From positions 1-10,662 of the forward strand of contig JAIRLZ010000168.1 of NCBI GenBank assembly GCA_031259035.1: a stretch of 10,662 bases of DNA, in the 5' to 3' direction. The notes under the pieces were generated by a model. The model was not told the DNA's origin. It was given only the letters and a program-made list of their open reading frames with translations, and did not search any database. Of the stretch, positions 1-6,982 are shown piece by piece (within the stretch, counting starts at the first letter, position 1; each line of letters begins with the position of its first letter). The position numbers and the translations under genes were made by a program. The DNA is from Treponema sp. (GTDB lineage: Bacteria; Spirochaetota; Spirochaetia; Treponematales; Breznakiellaceae).

Positions 1-57
1 GAAGGCGCGACGCTGGTTCGCATTGGAACGGCGATGTTTGGAGAACGCAGTGTATAA
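1..57 (+). CDS. yggS: YggS/PLPBP-family pyridoxal-phosphate homeostasis protein, C-terminal end only
   Basis: Frame 1 is open from the window edge to a TAA at 55-57 and encodes 18 residues, EGATLVRIGTAMFGERSV. Known of the family: YggS/PLPBP (COG0325) proteins end in a segment of the form G-[AS]-T-x-V-R-I-G-T-A-[IM]-F-G-x-R, in the last strand and helix of the PLP-binding barrel. These proteins bind PLP without known catalysis and help keep B6 vitamers and amino-acid pools in balance. The match covers only the tail, so the start, the PLP lysine and completeness cannot be judged. Strong inverted repeats follow the stop codon directly. Inference: the family call is fairly safe because this tail is distinctive, but it rests on 18 residues. 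Confidence 0.75.
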   Translation, partial: EGATLVRIGTAMFGERSV

Positions 58-64
58 GAATAGA

Positions 65-94
65 GTTGTTCAGAAACCTCTGTTTCTGAACAAC
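65..94. repeat. 13-bp perfect inverted repeat, 4-nt loop, after yggS stop
   Basis: The left arm GTTGTTCAGAAAC (65-77) and right arm GTTTCTGAACAAC (82-94) are perfect complements around the loop CTCT. The element starts 7 bases after the yggS stop codon. No T-run follows on either side, so it is not a standard intrinsic terminator. It could protect the yggS mRNA 3' end or be a palindromic intergenic repeat. Confidence 0.8.
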
Positions 95-124
95 AACCAG
101 TATAAAAACGCGGTTTTGCAAGAC

Positions 125-159
125 TAAAGCCAGTTTTAGCCGGCTTTACTGAAAAACTG
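125..159. repeat. Two overlapping, mutually exclusive stem-loops
   Basis: One stem pairs TAAAGCC (125-131) with GGCTTTA (142-148). The other pairs CAGTTTT (131-137) with AAAACTG (153-159) and encloses the 8-bp palindrome AGCCGGCT (138-145). Both use the middle of the segment, so they cannot form together over their full length. Such an arrangement is seen in attenuators, but there is no downstream T-run and no gene close enough to name a target. Confidence 0.5.
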
Positions 160-162
160 CGC

Positions 163-199
163 GACTTGTTTAACAACCAACCGGGTTGTTAAACAAGTC
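163..199. repeat. 16-bp perfect inverted repeat, 5-nt loop
   Basis: Arms GACTTGTTTAACAACC (163-178) and GGTTGTTAAACAAGTC (184-199) pair perfectly around AACCG (179-183). The arms share the words GTTGTT and AAAC with the hairpin at 65-94 but are otherwise different. No T-run follows. It is part of the hairpin cluster between yggS and gltB. Confidence 0.8.
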
Positions 200-275
200 A
201 AATGAGCGCCGTTGCGCGGCTGCCGGATGGACGTTTGTCTCAAAGCCTCAAACCCCGCCATAAACGCATGAGCCA

Positions 276-300
276 GTTTCAAAACGTGAGGTTTTGAAAC
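276..300. repeat. 10-bp perfect inverted repeat, 5-nt loop
   Basis: Arms GTTTCAAAAC (276-285) and GTTTTGAAAC (291-300) pair perfectly around GTGAG. The right arm runs into TGAAACAGCC (295-304), which recurs at 546-555 in a looser GTTTCA/TGAAAC structure. There is no T-run, so termination is unlikely. Confidence 0.75.
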
Positions 301-399
301 AGCCTCGCGTATGAACTGTTTGTCTTGTACCGGTCAATGGCGCCATAGGAACAGCCGCCGCCAATCGATCAACTTCTGTACGGGTGATGGAAATCCCGC

Positions 400-483
400 G
401 TGAAAACAGCCGTTCAAATTCTGGCGGCTATTATAATCGTTGCGGCCATTGCGGGGTGCGTATACTTCGCTCTTCATCACTGA
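400..483 (+). CDS. Possible 27-residue membrane or lipoprotein-like peptide
   Basis: A GTG at 400-402 opens a 27-codon frame ending in TGA at 481-483. It encodes a short basic start (MKTAVQ), then about 18 strongly hydrophobic residues with an I-A-G-C motif like a lipobox, then VYFALHH. This looks like a single membrane helix or a lipoprotein signal with almost no mature part. No family is recognised. The start is weak: GTG, with only a poor purine stretch (GATGGA, 386-391) upstream. Two other short frames overlap it (310-402 and 387-548), so chance is a real possibility. The frame is closed upstream by a stop at 385-387. Confidence 0.22.
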   Translation: MKTAVQILAAIIIVAAIAGCVYFALHH

Positions 484-562
484 GGCGCCGCATTGCCGCC
501 GCCAACAAAAAATGGCGGCAGGCCGGCGTTTCAAATCCGCCATTCTGAAACAGCCGCTCTCC

Positions 563-591
563 TTGCATAAAACGCCTGTTTTCTATATAAT
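563..591 (+). promoter_or_regulatory. Sigma-70 promoter of gltB with palindrome in the spacer
   Basis: TTGCAT (563-568) and TATAAT (586-591) are separated by exactly 17 bases. The -10 is a perfect consensus hexamer and the -35 matches TTGACA at 4 of 6. The predicted transcript start near 598 leaves a leader of about 87 bases before the ATG at 685. The spacer contains AAAAC-GCCT-GTTTT (569-582), a perfect 5-bp dyad that could be an operator; no regulator is identified. Confidence 0.7.
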
Positions 592-672
592 GAGCCGGAT
601 AATGATAATAAGTCAAATAACGAGCCGATTCCGTTGCAGATGGCGCCGGCTTATCGCTGTATTTTTGTAAAC

Positions 673-678
673 AAGGAG
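673..678 (+). promoter_or_regulatory. Ribosome binding site that fixes the gltB start
   Basis: AAGGAG at 673-678 lies 6 bases upstream of ATG 685. This favours 685 over the in-frame upstream candidates TTG 634 and ATG 640, which have no such site. It also gives a short propeptide before the nucleophilic cysteine, as expected for the family. Confidence 0.85.
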
Positions 679-684
679 CCGTCC

Positions 685-3600
685 ATGGGACAAGGGCTGT
701 ATAGTAAAGAATATGAACACGATTCGTGCGGCATTGGATTTGTCGCGGACATTCAGGGCGGAAAATCACACGCTATTTTGAAGCGTGGCTTGGAAGCGCT
801 GGAGCGCATGGAACACCGGGGCGCGGAAAGCGCGGACAACAAAACCGGAGACGGTTCGGGCGTGCTGCTGCAAATTCCGCATGATTTTTATAAAAAAGAC
901 ATTCCCGCTTTGGGCGAAGCCGGTACATATGGTACGGGTCTCGTTTTTTTGACAGGCGGTGAGAACGAGCGTTCTTGTATGATAAACATGGCCGAAAAAA
1001 CCGCGCTGGAGTGCGGGCTTTCCGTTCTTGCGTGGCGGGACGCGCCTGTCAAGACGGAGGCGCTCGGCGTTATTGCGAAAAGCGCGGAGCCGGTCGTCAA
1101 ACAACTGTTCCTGAGCCTAAAAGACCGCGCCTCTCAAACAGAGAACAGCGGGGACTGCGTTTCCGATGGGGATTTAGTCTCGGATTTGGAAATAGCCCTC
1201 TATATATTCAGAAAGAAACTCGAAAAAATCATTCGTGAACATGCGGAACTCAAGCGGAAGGGCGCGTCGTGTTACTTCCCTTCGCTTTCTTCGCGGGTGA
1301 TCGTATACAAGGGTATGCTCATGTCCAGCCAGCTTAAGGACTATTACGCGGATTTGAGGGATGAATCCGTTGTCACTGCGGTCGCGTTGGTTCACTCGCG
1401 CTTTTCGACCAACACGTTTCCGGACTGGCCCCTTGCCCAGCCATTCCGCATGGTGGCGCACAACGGCGAAATCAACACGGTCAAGGGCAACCGCTTCTGG
1501 ATGGCCGCCCGTGAAAGCCTGTTCAGTCATCCCCGCTTTGGCGAGCATCTGAAAGCCATGCTCCCGTTGATAGAGCCTGACCGGAGCGATTCCGCCAGTT
1601 TCGATAACGCGCTCGAACTCCTCGTCATGTCCGGACGTTCGCTTCCGCACGCGCTTATGATGCTGATCCCCGAAGCGTGGAACGAGAAAAATCCCATCCC
1701 CCAAGAACTCAAGGATTTTTACGAATATCACGCCTGCGTGATGGAACCGTGGGATGGTCCCGCTTCCATGGTGTTCTGCGACGGACGGTATGTGGGCGGC
1801 ACCCTTGACCGCAACGGACTCCGCCCTTCCCGCTACACCATAACAAAGGACGGGCTTATCGTGATGGGATCGGAAACCGGCGTACAGGATTTCAAACCCG
1901 AAGAAGTCGAGTACAAGGGGCGGCTCCTGCCCGGAAAGATACTGCTTGTTGATCTTGAAGAAGGGCGCATCATTCCCGATGAGGAAGCGAAAGCCGCCGT
2001 TTATAACAAAAAGCCGTATTCCGAGTGGACGAAGCGGATCATCCCCTTGGATCAGAGCGACAGCGTTGGCAAGAACGAGAAGATAAGCCCGGAACAGGCG
2101 CTCTTCATGGAAAAAGCCTTCGGCTACACCCGCGAAGACATTGAGCGGCTCCTTATCCCCATGATTGAGACCGGTCAGGAACCCACCGGCTCAATGGGAA
2201 CTGACACTCCGCTCACGGTTTTCTCGGACAAAAACCAGCGGGTGTACAATTACTTCAAACAAGTGTTCGCCCAAGTCACCAACCCGCCCATCGATTCGAT
2301 CCGTGAAGACCTCGTGATGACATTAACCAGTTTTGTGGGGCCCCAGTTGAACCTCCTTGAGGAGACTGCGGAGCATTGCAAACGGATAAAGGTGAAAAAT
2401 CCGATCCTCACGCCGCGAGACCTTGAACAACTGCTCTCCGTTGCGCCGGATGAGTTTAAAAGCGTTGTGCTGGACGCTGTTTTTGAGAACAGGGAGGCGA
2501 AGAACGGCGTTACATCCCTTGAATCCGCCCTTGACCGGCTTGCGCTGAAGGCAATCGAAGCGGTCCGCGCCGGGACATCGCTCATCGTGCTTTCGGACAG
2601 GAAGGCTGCGTTTGCGTCTCGTAAAGGCGAGGCTCGTCTTTACGAGATCGCCATTCCCGCGTTGCTTGCCGCCGGCGCGGTGCATCACGGGCTTATTACA
2701 GCGGGGCTGCGTATGAAGGCGTCAATCATCATTGAATCCGCGGAGCCGCGTGAAATCATGCACTGCGCCCTGCTTTTCGGCTACGGCGCGGATGTGGTCG
2801 TGCCGTACGGCGCGTTTATAGCGATTGAAGCCATCAAAGACGCCCGTGTAAAAAACGCGGCGGATGCCAAGAAGCGCTATCTCAAGGGATTGCAAAAGGC
2901 GATGCTCAAGGTCATGTCGAAGATGGGAACCAGCGTTCTCCGCTCCTATCGCGGCGCGGAGATATTCGAGGCCGTAGGTCTCGGTGAGGCGGTCATCGAA
3001 AAATGTTTCAAAGGTACGGAGAGCCGCATCGGAGGGGCGGGCTTCGCGGAACTGGAAGCCGAAGCGGTGGACGCGTACAAAAACGCCTTGAATGACGACG
3101 AGTCGCTTGACGGCGTGGGGCAGTACCGGTGGCGCAAGGACGGCGAAAAACACGCATGGAACCCTGAGACTATCTACCTTTTGCAATGGGCGGCCCGCAG
3201 CGGCGATTACAAGAAATTCAAAACTTTTTCTTCACTAGCAAACGCCTTAAACCAACATCCCCACGTGATACGCGGACTTCTTGATTTTGCGCCCGCACTT
3301 GCGGCCGCAAAGTCCATCCCATTGGAATCGGTCGAGTCCGTTGAGGAAATTATGAAGCGGTTCACAACCGGCGCCATGTCCTTCGGCTCCATCTCCAGGG
3401 AGGCGCATGAGACTATAGCGGCCGCGCTCAACTCGATCAAAGGGCGTTCCAATTCCGGCGAGGGCGGCGAAAATCCAGATCGCTTCGCGGTGAAGCCGGA
3501 CGGTACGTGGACGCGGAGCGCCATCAAGCAGGTTGCGTCAGGACGTTTCGGCGTAACGAGCGAATACCTGGCCAACGCCGAGGAAATTCAGATAAAGATA

Positions 3601-5295
3601 GCGCAAGGCGCGAAGCCTGGCGAAGGTGGGCAGCTTCCCGGTCATAAGGTCGATGTCAACATCGCCAAAACCCGCTATTCAACGCCGGGCGTTACGCTTA
3701 TCAGTCCGCCGCCTCATCACGACATTTACTCAATCGAAGACCTTGCGGAACTCATCTTTGATCTAAAAAACGCGAATCCCCACGCGCGTATCAGCGTGAA
3801 ACTCGTATCCGAAAGCGGGGTTGGAACGGTCGCGGCCGGAGTGGCCAAAGCGCACGCGGACAACATCCTCATATCGGGTTACGATGGCGGCACTGGCGCG
3901 AGCCCCCAGTCCAGCATACGTCATGCGGGTTTGCCGTGGGAAATCGGGCTTGCCGAAACCCATCAAGTGCTGGTGCGGAACGGCTTGCGCGGGCGGGTGC
4001 GCCTGCAAACGGACGGCCAACTCAAGACCGGACGCGACATCGTAATAGCCGGTATGCTCGGCGCGGAAGAATTCGGTTTCGGCACGTCAGTCCTCATCGC
4101 ACTTGGGTGCGTGATGATGCGGAAGTGCCATGAAAACACCTGCCCTATGGGTGTCGCCACGCAAGACCCGGATCTCCGCAAGCGGTTCACCGGCAAAAAA
4201 GAGCATCTTATCAACTACTTCATGTTTTTGGCTGAGGAAGTGCGCGAAATCATGGCTTCGCTCGGAATCCGCTCGTTCAAAGATCTGATCGGCAGAACCG
4301 ATCTATTGAGGCGGCGGACGAGCGGGAAACCGAAATCAGCGGCCATCGATCTATCCCGCATACTGGAAAAAGCCGCCGGACCCGCGTACATTCCGGGCGG
4401 AACCGCGGTATACTGTACGCAGGCTCAGATTCACAAGATTGACAATGCGCTTGACCGCCGCCTCATCGAGAGATGTATGCCCGCCATAAAAGGCAAAACG
4501 CCGGTGGCTCTCAAGGCGCCGGTGAAAAATACGGATCGCGCTGTGGGCGCCATGCTTTCGTACGAGGTGAGCCGGCGTTTTGGCGGCGCGGGACTGCCCG
4601 ACAACTTCATCACCATTGACTTCACCGGTTCCGCGGGTCAAAGTTTCGGCGCGTTCCTCACGATGGGCGTCACCTTCCGGCTTGCGGGCGACGCCAACGA
4701 CTACCTCGGCAAGGGGCTTTCCGGCGGACGCATTGTGGTTGCGCCTCCTGCGGGATCAAACTTTGCAAGCCAAGAAAACATCATTGCCGGCAACACCGTG
4801 CTATACGGAGCCACAGCGGGCGAGATGTACATCTCCGGCGTGGCGGGAGAACGTTTCTGTGTGCGTAATTCCGGCGCGACGGCCGTTGTGGAAGGCGCGG
4901 GCGATCACGCCGCCGAATACATGACCGGCGGCAACCTCATTGTGCTGGGCAAGGTCGGGCGTAATTTCGCGGCGGGCATGTCCGGCGGCGTGGCCTATGT
5001 GTTCAACGCAGCCGGTGATTTTGAATACTTCCTCAATAAAGGCATGGTTGAACTCACGGGTCTTGAAACTGAGGAAGATGAGAAATTCGTCAAGTCATAC
5101 ATCGCCAGACACGTCTACTGGACGGATTCGGCGTACGCCGCGTCCATTCTTGACGCTTGGGCGGAAAACCGCCGCAAATTCGTCAAGATCATGCCGGTTG
5201 AATACAAACGCGCCCTGCAACAGATGAAACTCGCGGAGCTTGACCGGCGGCTTTACGAGATACGAGAGCGGCAGGAACTGGAAGAGAATAGTTGA
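685..5295 (+). CDS. gltB: Glutamate synthase large (alpha) subunit, NADPH type
   Basis: This 1536-residue protein makes glutamate in the cytoplasm: glutamine is hydrolysed and the ammonia is tunnelled to 2-oxoglutarate. The N-terminal class-II glutaminase domain begins at Cys15 (DS-CGIGF) after a 14-residue propeptide. It contains VHSRFSTNT (236-244) and HNGEIN (259-264). A central domain spans roughly 470-760. The FMN synthase domain (about 870-1240) carries SNSGEGGE and PGEGGQLPG, and Cys1142, Cys1148 and Cys1153 (C-x5-C-x4-C) for the 3Fe-4S cluster. The C-terminal GXGXG beta-helix domain covers about 1265-1490. Length is normal for the family. Between SNSGEGGE and IKQVASGRFG there is only a short link, without the roughly 25-residue insertion of ferredoxin-dependent enzymes, so an NAD(P)H-linked GltD partner is expected. 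No gltD lies beside it: upstream is non-coding and downstream is convergent trmB. The gene has its own sigma-70 promoter. Confidence 0.97.
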   Translation: MGQGLYSKEYEHDSCGIGFVADIQGGKSHAILKRGLEALERMEHRGAESADNKTGDGSGVLLQIPHDFYKKDIPALGEAGTYGTGLVFLTGGENERSCMINMAEKTALECGLSVLAWRDAPVKTEALGVIAKSAEPVVKQLFLSLKDRASQTENSGDCVSDGDLVSDLEIALYIFRKKLEKIIREHAELKRKGASCYFPSLSSRVIVYKGMLMSSQLKDYYADLRDESVVTAVALVHSRFSTNTFPDWPLAQPFRMVAHNGEINTVKGNRFWMAARESLFSHPRFGEHLKAMLPLIEPDRSDSASFDNALELLVMSGRSLPHALMMLIPEAWNEKNPIPQELKDFYEYHACVMEPWDGPASMVFCDGRYVGGTLDRNGLRPSRYTITKDGLIVMGSETGVQDFKPEEVEYKGRLLPGKILLVDLEEGRIIPDEEAKAAVYNKKPYSEWTKRIIPLDQSDSVGKNEKISPEQALFMEKAFGYTREDIERLLIPMIETGQEPTGSMGTDTPLTVFSDKNQRVYNYFKQVFAQVTNPPIDSIREDLVMTLTSFVGPQLNLLEETAEHCKRIKVKNPILTPRDLEQLLSVAPDEFKSVVLDAVFENREAKNGVTSLESALDRLALKAIEAVRAGTSLIVLSDRKAAFASRKGEARLYEIAIPALLAAGAVHHGLITAGLRMKASIIIESAEPREIMHCALLFGYGADVVVPYGAFIAIEAIKDARVKNAADAKKRYLKGLQKAMLKVMSKMGTSVLRSYRGAEIFEAVGLGEAVIEKCFKGTESRIGGAGFAELEAEAVDAYKNALNDDESLDGVGQYRWRKDGEKHAWNPETIYLLQWAARSGDYKKFKTFSSLANALNQHPHVIRGLLDFAPALAAAKSIPLESVESVEEIMKRFTTGAMSFGSISREAHETIAAALNSIKGRSNSGEGGENPDRFAVKPDGTWTRSAIKQVASGRFGVTSEYLANAEEIQIKIAQGAKPGEGGQLPGHKVDVNIAKTRYSTPGVTLISPPPHHDIYSIEDLAELIFDLKNANPHARISVKLVSESGVGTVAAGVAKAHADNILISGYDGGTGASPQSSIRHAGLPWEIGLAETHQVLVRNGLRGRVRLQTDGQLKTGRDIVIAGMLGAEEFGFGTSVLIALGCVMMRKCHENTCPMGVATQDPDLRKRFTGKKEHLINYFMFLAEEVREIMASLGIRSFKDLIGRTDLLRRRTSGKPKSAAIDLSRILEKAAGPAYIPGGTAVYCTQAQIHKIDNALDRRLIERCMPAIKGKTPVALKAPVKNTDRAVGAMLSYEVSRRFGGAGLPDNFITIDFTGSAGQSFGAFLTMGVTFRLAGDANDYLGKGLSGGRIVVAPPAGSNFASQENIIAGNTVLYGATAGEMYISGVAGERFCVRNSGATAVVEGAGDHAAEYMTGGNLIVLGKVGRNFAAGMSGGVAYVFNAAGDFEYFLNKGMVELTGLETEEDEKFVKSYIARHVYWTDSAYAASILDAWAENRRKFVKIMPVEYKRALQQMKLAELDRRLYEIRERQELEENS

Positions 5296-5305
5296 AAAAC
5301 AACCG

Positions 5306-5333
5306 GCGGCGCCGGACGCCCGTCCAGCGCCGT
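5306..5333. terminator. GC-rich hairpin between convergent gltB and trmB
   Basis: GGCGC-C-GGAC (5308-5317) pairs with GTCC-A-GCGCC (5322-5331) around GCCC with one C/A mismatch, extended by 5307/5332. Read on the - strand, after trmB, the stem is followed by CCGGTTGTTTTTC, a usable T-rich tail. Read on the + strand, after gltB, the tail is TTCGCCCC and poor. It probably ends the trmB transcript and may partly block gltB readthrough. Confidence 0.45.
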
Positions 5334-5346
5334 TCGCCCCGCCGCG

Positions 5347-6009
5347 TCACTCTTCCTTCCTGAAAAGAAGCTCCCGTATCTCCCTGTTTTTCAAAAGCCC
5401 TTTTTCTTCAAACTTCGTTGTGGGCCTCCATGTTTGGGGTTCCGCGAACCCTGACGGATAGGCGTTTGTCAAGCCGGGCGTTGAGGACAATTCGTCCAAC
5501 GCCCAGTCTCCGTATTCCGCCCAGTCCGTCACCATGTACACATAGCCGTCTGGTTTGAGTTTTGCGGCGAGTGTGGAGGTGAAGGGCTTCTGGACGAGCC
5601 TGCGTTTGTGGTGGCGTTTTTTATGCCAGGGATCGGGAAAAAAGAGGTGAAAACCGTCCGTCGAGGCGTCGTCCAGCATTTTTTCAACCGCTTCCACCGC
5701 GTCATGTTCAATGATGCGGATATTGCTGATGTTCCGGCGCTCGATCTCCCACAGCAGTTTGCCTATGCCCGGTTTATGCACCTCTATGCCAAGGTAGTTG
5801 CTGTTCCGGTCGGCCTCCGCGATCTGAACCGTCGCTATGCCCATGCCGAAGCCGATCTCGACAACCGTACGGTTATTATTGCCGAAAACACGGGAGAAAT
5901 CAAGCTTTTTTTTTTCAAAAGGAATAGCATAGCGCGAAAAAAACATCTCGTATGACCGGCGCTGGGCGCCGGTCATACGTCCGGAACGTAAAACATAACT
6001 TCTATTCAT
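5347..6009 (-). CDS. trmB: tRNA (guanine-N7-)-methyltransferase
   Basis: This 220-residue enzyme transfers methyl from S-adenosylmethionine to N7 of G46 in the tRNA variable loop. The Rossmann-type motif I is VVEIGFGMG (about 49-57), followed by YLGIEVHKPGIGKLL. The family signature FPDPWHKKRHHKRRL holds the conserved aspartate, and the C-terminal TWRPTTKFEEKGL matches the RPxTKFExRG tRNA/SAM motif. Length is typical. The ATG at 6009 lies 6 bases after the stop of the kinase-like gene, with no clear Shine-Dalgarno (the sequence before it is TCCGTAATTCGCT), so translation is probably coupled. A run of ten A residues in the coding strand (complement of 5906-5915) encodes Glu32-Lys35 and could be prone to slippage. 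The gene converges on gltB. Confidence 0.95.
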   Translation of the reverse strand: MNRSYVLRSGRMTGAQRRSYEMFFSRYAIPFEKKKLDFSRVFGNNNRTVVEIGFGMGIATVQIAEADRNSNYLGIEVHKPGIGKLLWEIERRNISNIRIIEHDAVEAVEKMLDDASTDGFHLFFPDPWHKKRHHKRRLVQKPFTSTLAAKLKPDGYVYMVTDWAEYGDWALDELSSTPGLTNAYPSGFAEPQTWRPTTKFEEKGLLKNREIRELLFRKEE

Positions 6010-6015
6010 AGCGAA

Positions 6016-6846
6016 TTACGGAACTATGCTGTACTCCTGCACCACTTGTATTTCGGATCTCACCGAGAGGGAAGCGTATTCCATCGCTTTCTCTATTGCC
6101 GCCGAAATCGCCGCGTCAACCAGCGCTTGAGAATTCGCAACGCCGTACAGGAAAATTTTATCGCCAGAAACAACAACCTCAAGAAAATGAACCGGCGCCT
6201 CTTTTTCATACAAGATGAAATGCTTGATTTCCTGCGACAGCATGGCTTCCTTGACGCGCGTTTCATGGAGGATTTGCGTTTTTTCGGTGATATAGTAATC
6301 CGCCAGTTGTTTTATCACTTCCGTACAAACCGAAGGAGGCGTACGCCCGGTATTCAAGGTCAAGAAGTAATTTTCCGGCGCCCTCCAATCCACGTCAAAG
6401 AAATAATGATGAAAGCCGATTCTGTCATTGTCGCTTTTTTCTATGATTCGTTTCGCTTTTTTTTCATCGCAACGAAAGTAGCTCTTCACCCGCTCAATGC
6501 GAATTTCCAGCGTTGCGACCAAAAATATCGACAAAACGCCCGGAATGCCCTTGAAAATGGAGCTCGCCCCCCTGCCGACAAACACGGCGTTTCCCAGCAT
6601 GGCTTCGGCAAGCATGGCAGTTTTAAGAAAGTGAAGATAGTTGTCACGGTCCTGGGACAGAGACGCCCACAGCGGGGGTTTTCGTTCGTCATATTGTTTC
6701 AACCTGGCGTCGTCAATCCCATAGGATTTGATCTTCCGCTCCAGCGTGTTCTTGTCTATAAGCCGATAATTAAGCTTTTTCGCCAATTCGGACGCGGTTT
6801 CATCGCCCAATGCCGCAAGCTCACGGGAAATGGTAATAATTGCCAT
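6016..6846 (-). CDS. Cytidylate kinase-like protein with C-terminal BON-like domain
   Basis: The protein is 276 residues. The N-terminal part (1 to about 195) looks like the cytidylate-kinase-like family (Pfam Cytidylate_kinase2): it opens with MAIITISREL, continues with KKLNYRLIDKNTLE, and has FVGRGASSIF and an IERV-region lid with basic residues. Known relatives have a GSGG-type loop after ISRE; here it reads LAALGDE, with neither the glycine pattern nor a P-loop lysine, so nucleotide kinase activity is doubtful. The C-terminal segment (about 205-272) resembles a BON fold: EVVVSGDKIFLYGVANSQ, a long helix rich in alanine, then SEIQVVQEYSIV. BON domains usually bind membranes or ligands. No signal peptide or membrane span is seen. 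AAAGGAGT (complement of 6853-6860) lies 6 bases before the ATG, and a 17-bp inverted repeat abuts it. It is probably transcribed with trmB, 6 bp downstream. The true function is unknown. Confidence 0.8.
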   Translation of the reverse strand: MAIITISRELAALGDETASELAKKLNYRLIDKNTLERKIKSYGIDDARLKQYDERKPPLWASLSQDRDNYLHFLKTAMLAEAMLGNAVFVGRGASSIFKGIPGVLSIFLVATLEIRIERVKSYFRCDEKKAKRIIEKSDNDRIGFHHYFFDVDWRAPENYFLTLNTGRTPPSVCTEVIKQLADYYITEKTQILHETRVKEAMLSQEIKHFILYEKEAPVHFLEVVVSGDKIFLYGVANSQALVDAAISAAIEKAMEYASLSVRSEIQVVQEYSIVP

Positions 6847-6861
6847 AGAAAAACTCCTTTT

Positions 6862-6929
6862 TTATTAAGGGAACCTCTGGAGACTCCAGTCGAACCGCAG
6901 GTTCGCGTTTTTAGAGGTTCCCTTAATAA
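6862..6929. repeat. 17-bp perfect inverted repeat with inner hairpins, next to a ribosome binding site
   Basis: Arms TTATTAAGGGAACCTCT (6862-6878) and AGAGGTTCCCTTAATAA (6913-6929) are perfect complements. The 34-base loop holds a smaller stem GGAG/CTCC (6879-6887) and CGAACC-GCA-GGTTCG (6891-6905). On the - strand transcript the 3' arm ends one base before the AAAGGAGT site of the kinase-like gene, so folding could affect its translation. It could also be a mobile or palindromic intergenic repeat. Confidence 0.75.
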
Positions 6930-6935
6930 TGAGCG

Positions 6936-6976
6936 TTTCCCAAAACGCGAACTAGGTTCGGGTTGGTTTTGGGAAA
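6936..6976. repeat. 11-bp perfect inverted repeat with inner CGAAC/GTTCG hairpin
   Basis: Arms TTTCCCAAAAC (6936-6946) and GTTTTGGGAAA (6966-6976) are perfect complements. Inside is CGAAC-TAG-GTTCG (6948-6960). It has the same plan as its neighbour at 6862-6929: unrelated outer arms around an inner CGAAC..GTTCG stem. The 11-mer AAAACGCGAAC (6942-6952) is also the exact complement of 6901-6911 in the neighbour. Confidence 0.75.
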
Positions 6977-6982
6977 GCCGTT

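Larger units (their letters stand above)
58..684. other. Long non-coding stretch between yggS and gltB
   Basis: This 627-bp gap contains no convincing gene of normal size. From 58 to 300 it is rich in perfect inverted repeats, annotated separately. From 200 to 560 it is GC-rich with short overlapping open frames in several phases, none with family resemblance. The 10-mer TGAAACAGCC occurs twice (295-304 and 546-555), each time as the right side of a GTTTCA/TGAAAC pair. An 8-bp arm pair AATGGCGG/CCGCCATT lies at 511-518 and 537-544. The gltB promoter and leader occupy 563-684. The rest may be decayed sequence or regulatory RNA; nothing more can be supported. Confidence 0.6.

Noticed and set aside
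310..402. 30-codon frame from ATG 310 beginning MNCLSC, overlapping the possible membrane peptide start as GTGA
   Set aside because: Too short, low-complexity in arginine and serine, no start signal, and no family resemblance.
387..548. 53-codon frame from ATG 387 with one C-x2-C pair (CGHCG), possible small zinc protein
   Set aside because: It has no ribosome binding site, only one cysteine pair, and overlaps two other short frames in other phases, so there is no reason to prefer it.
634..684. TTG 634 or ATG 640 as the gltB start
   Set aside because: Neither has a ribosome binding site, while ATG 685 has AAGGAG at ideal spacing and gives a normal short propeptide before Cys15.
431..769. 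Open frame of 112 codons on the - strand across the gltB leader
   Set aside because: It runs antisense into gltB, has no start signal, and reads as a compositionally odd shadow of the promoter and leader.
105..6952. The word AAAACGCG as a repeat-family core shared by several hairpins
   Set aside because: It also occurs inside gltB coding sequence (near 2850 and 3767), where it simply encodes Lys/Asn-Ala codons, so it is not specific to the hairpins.
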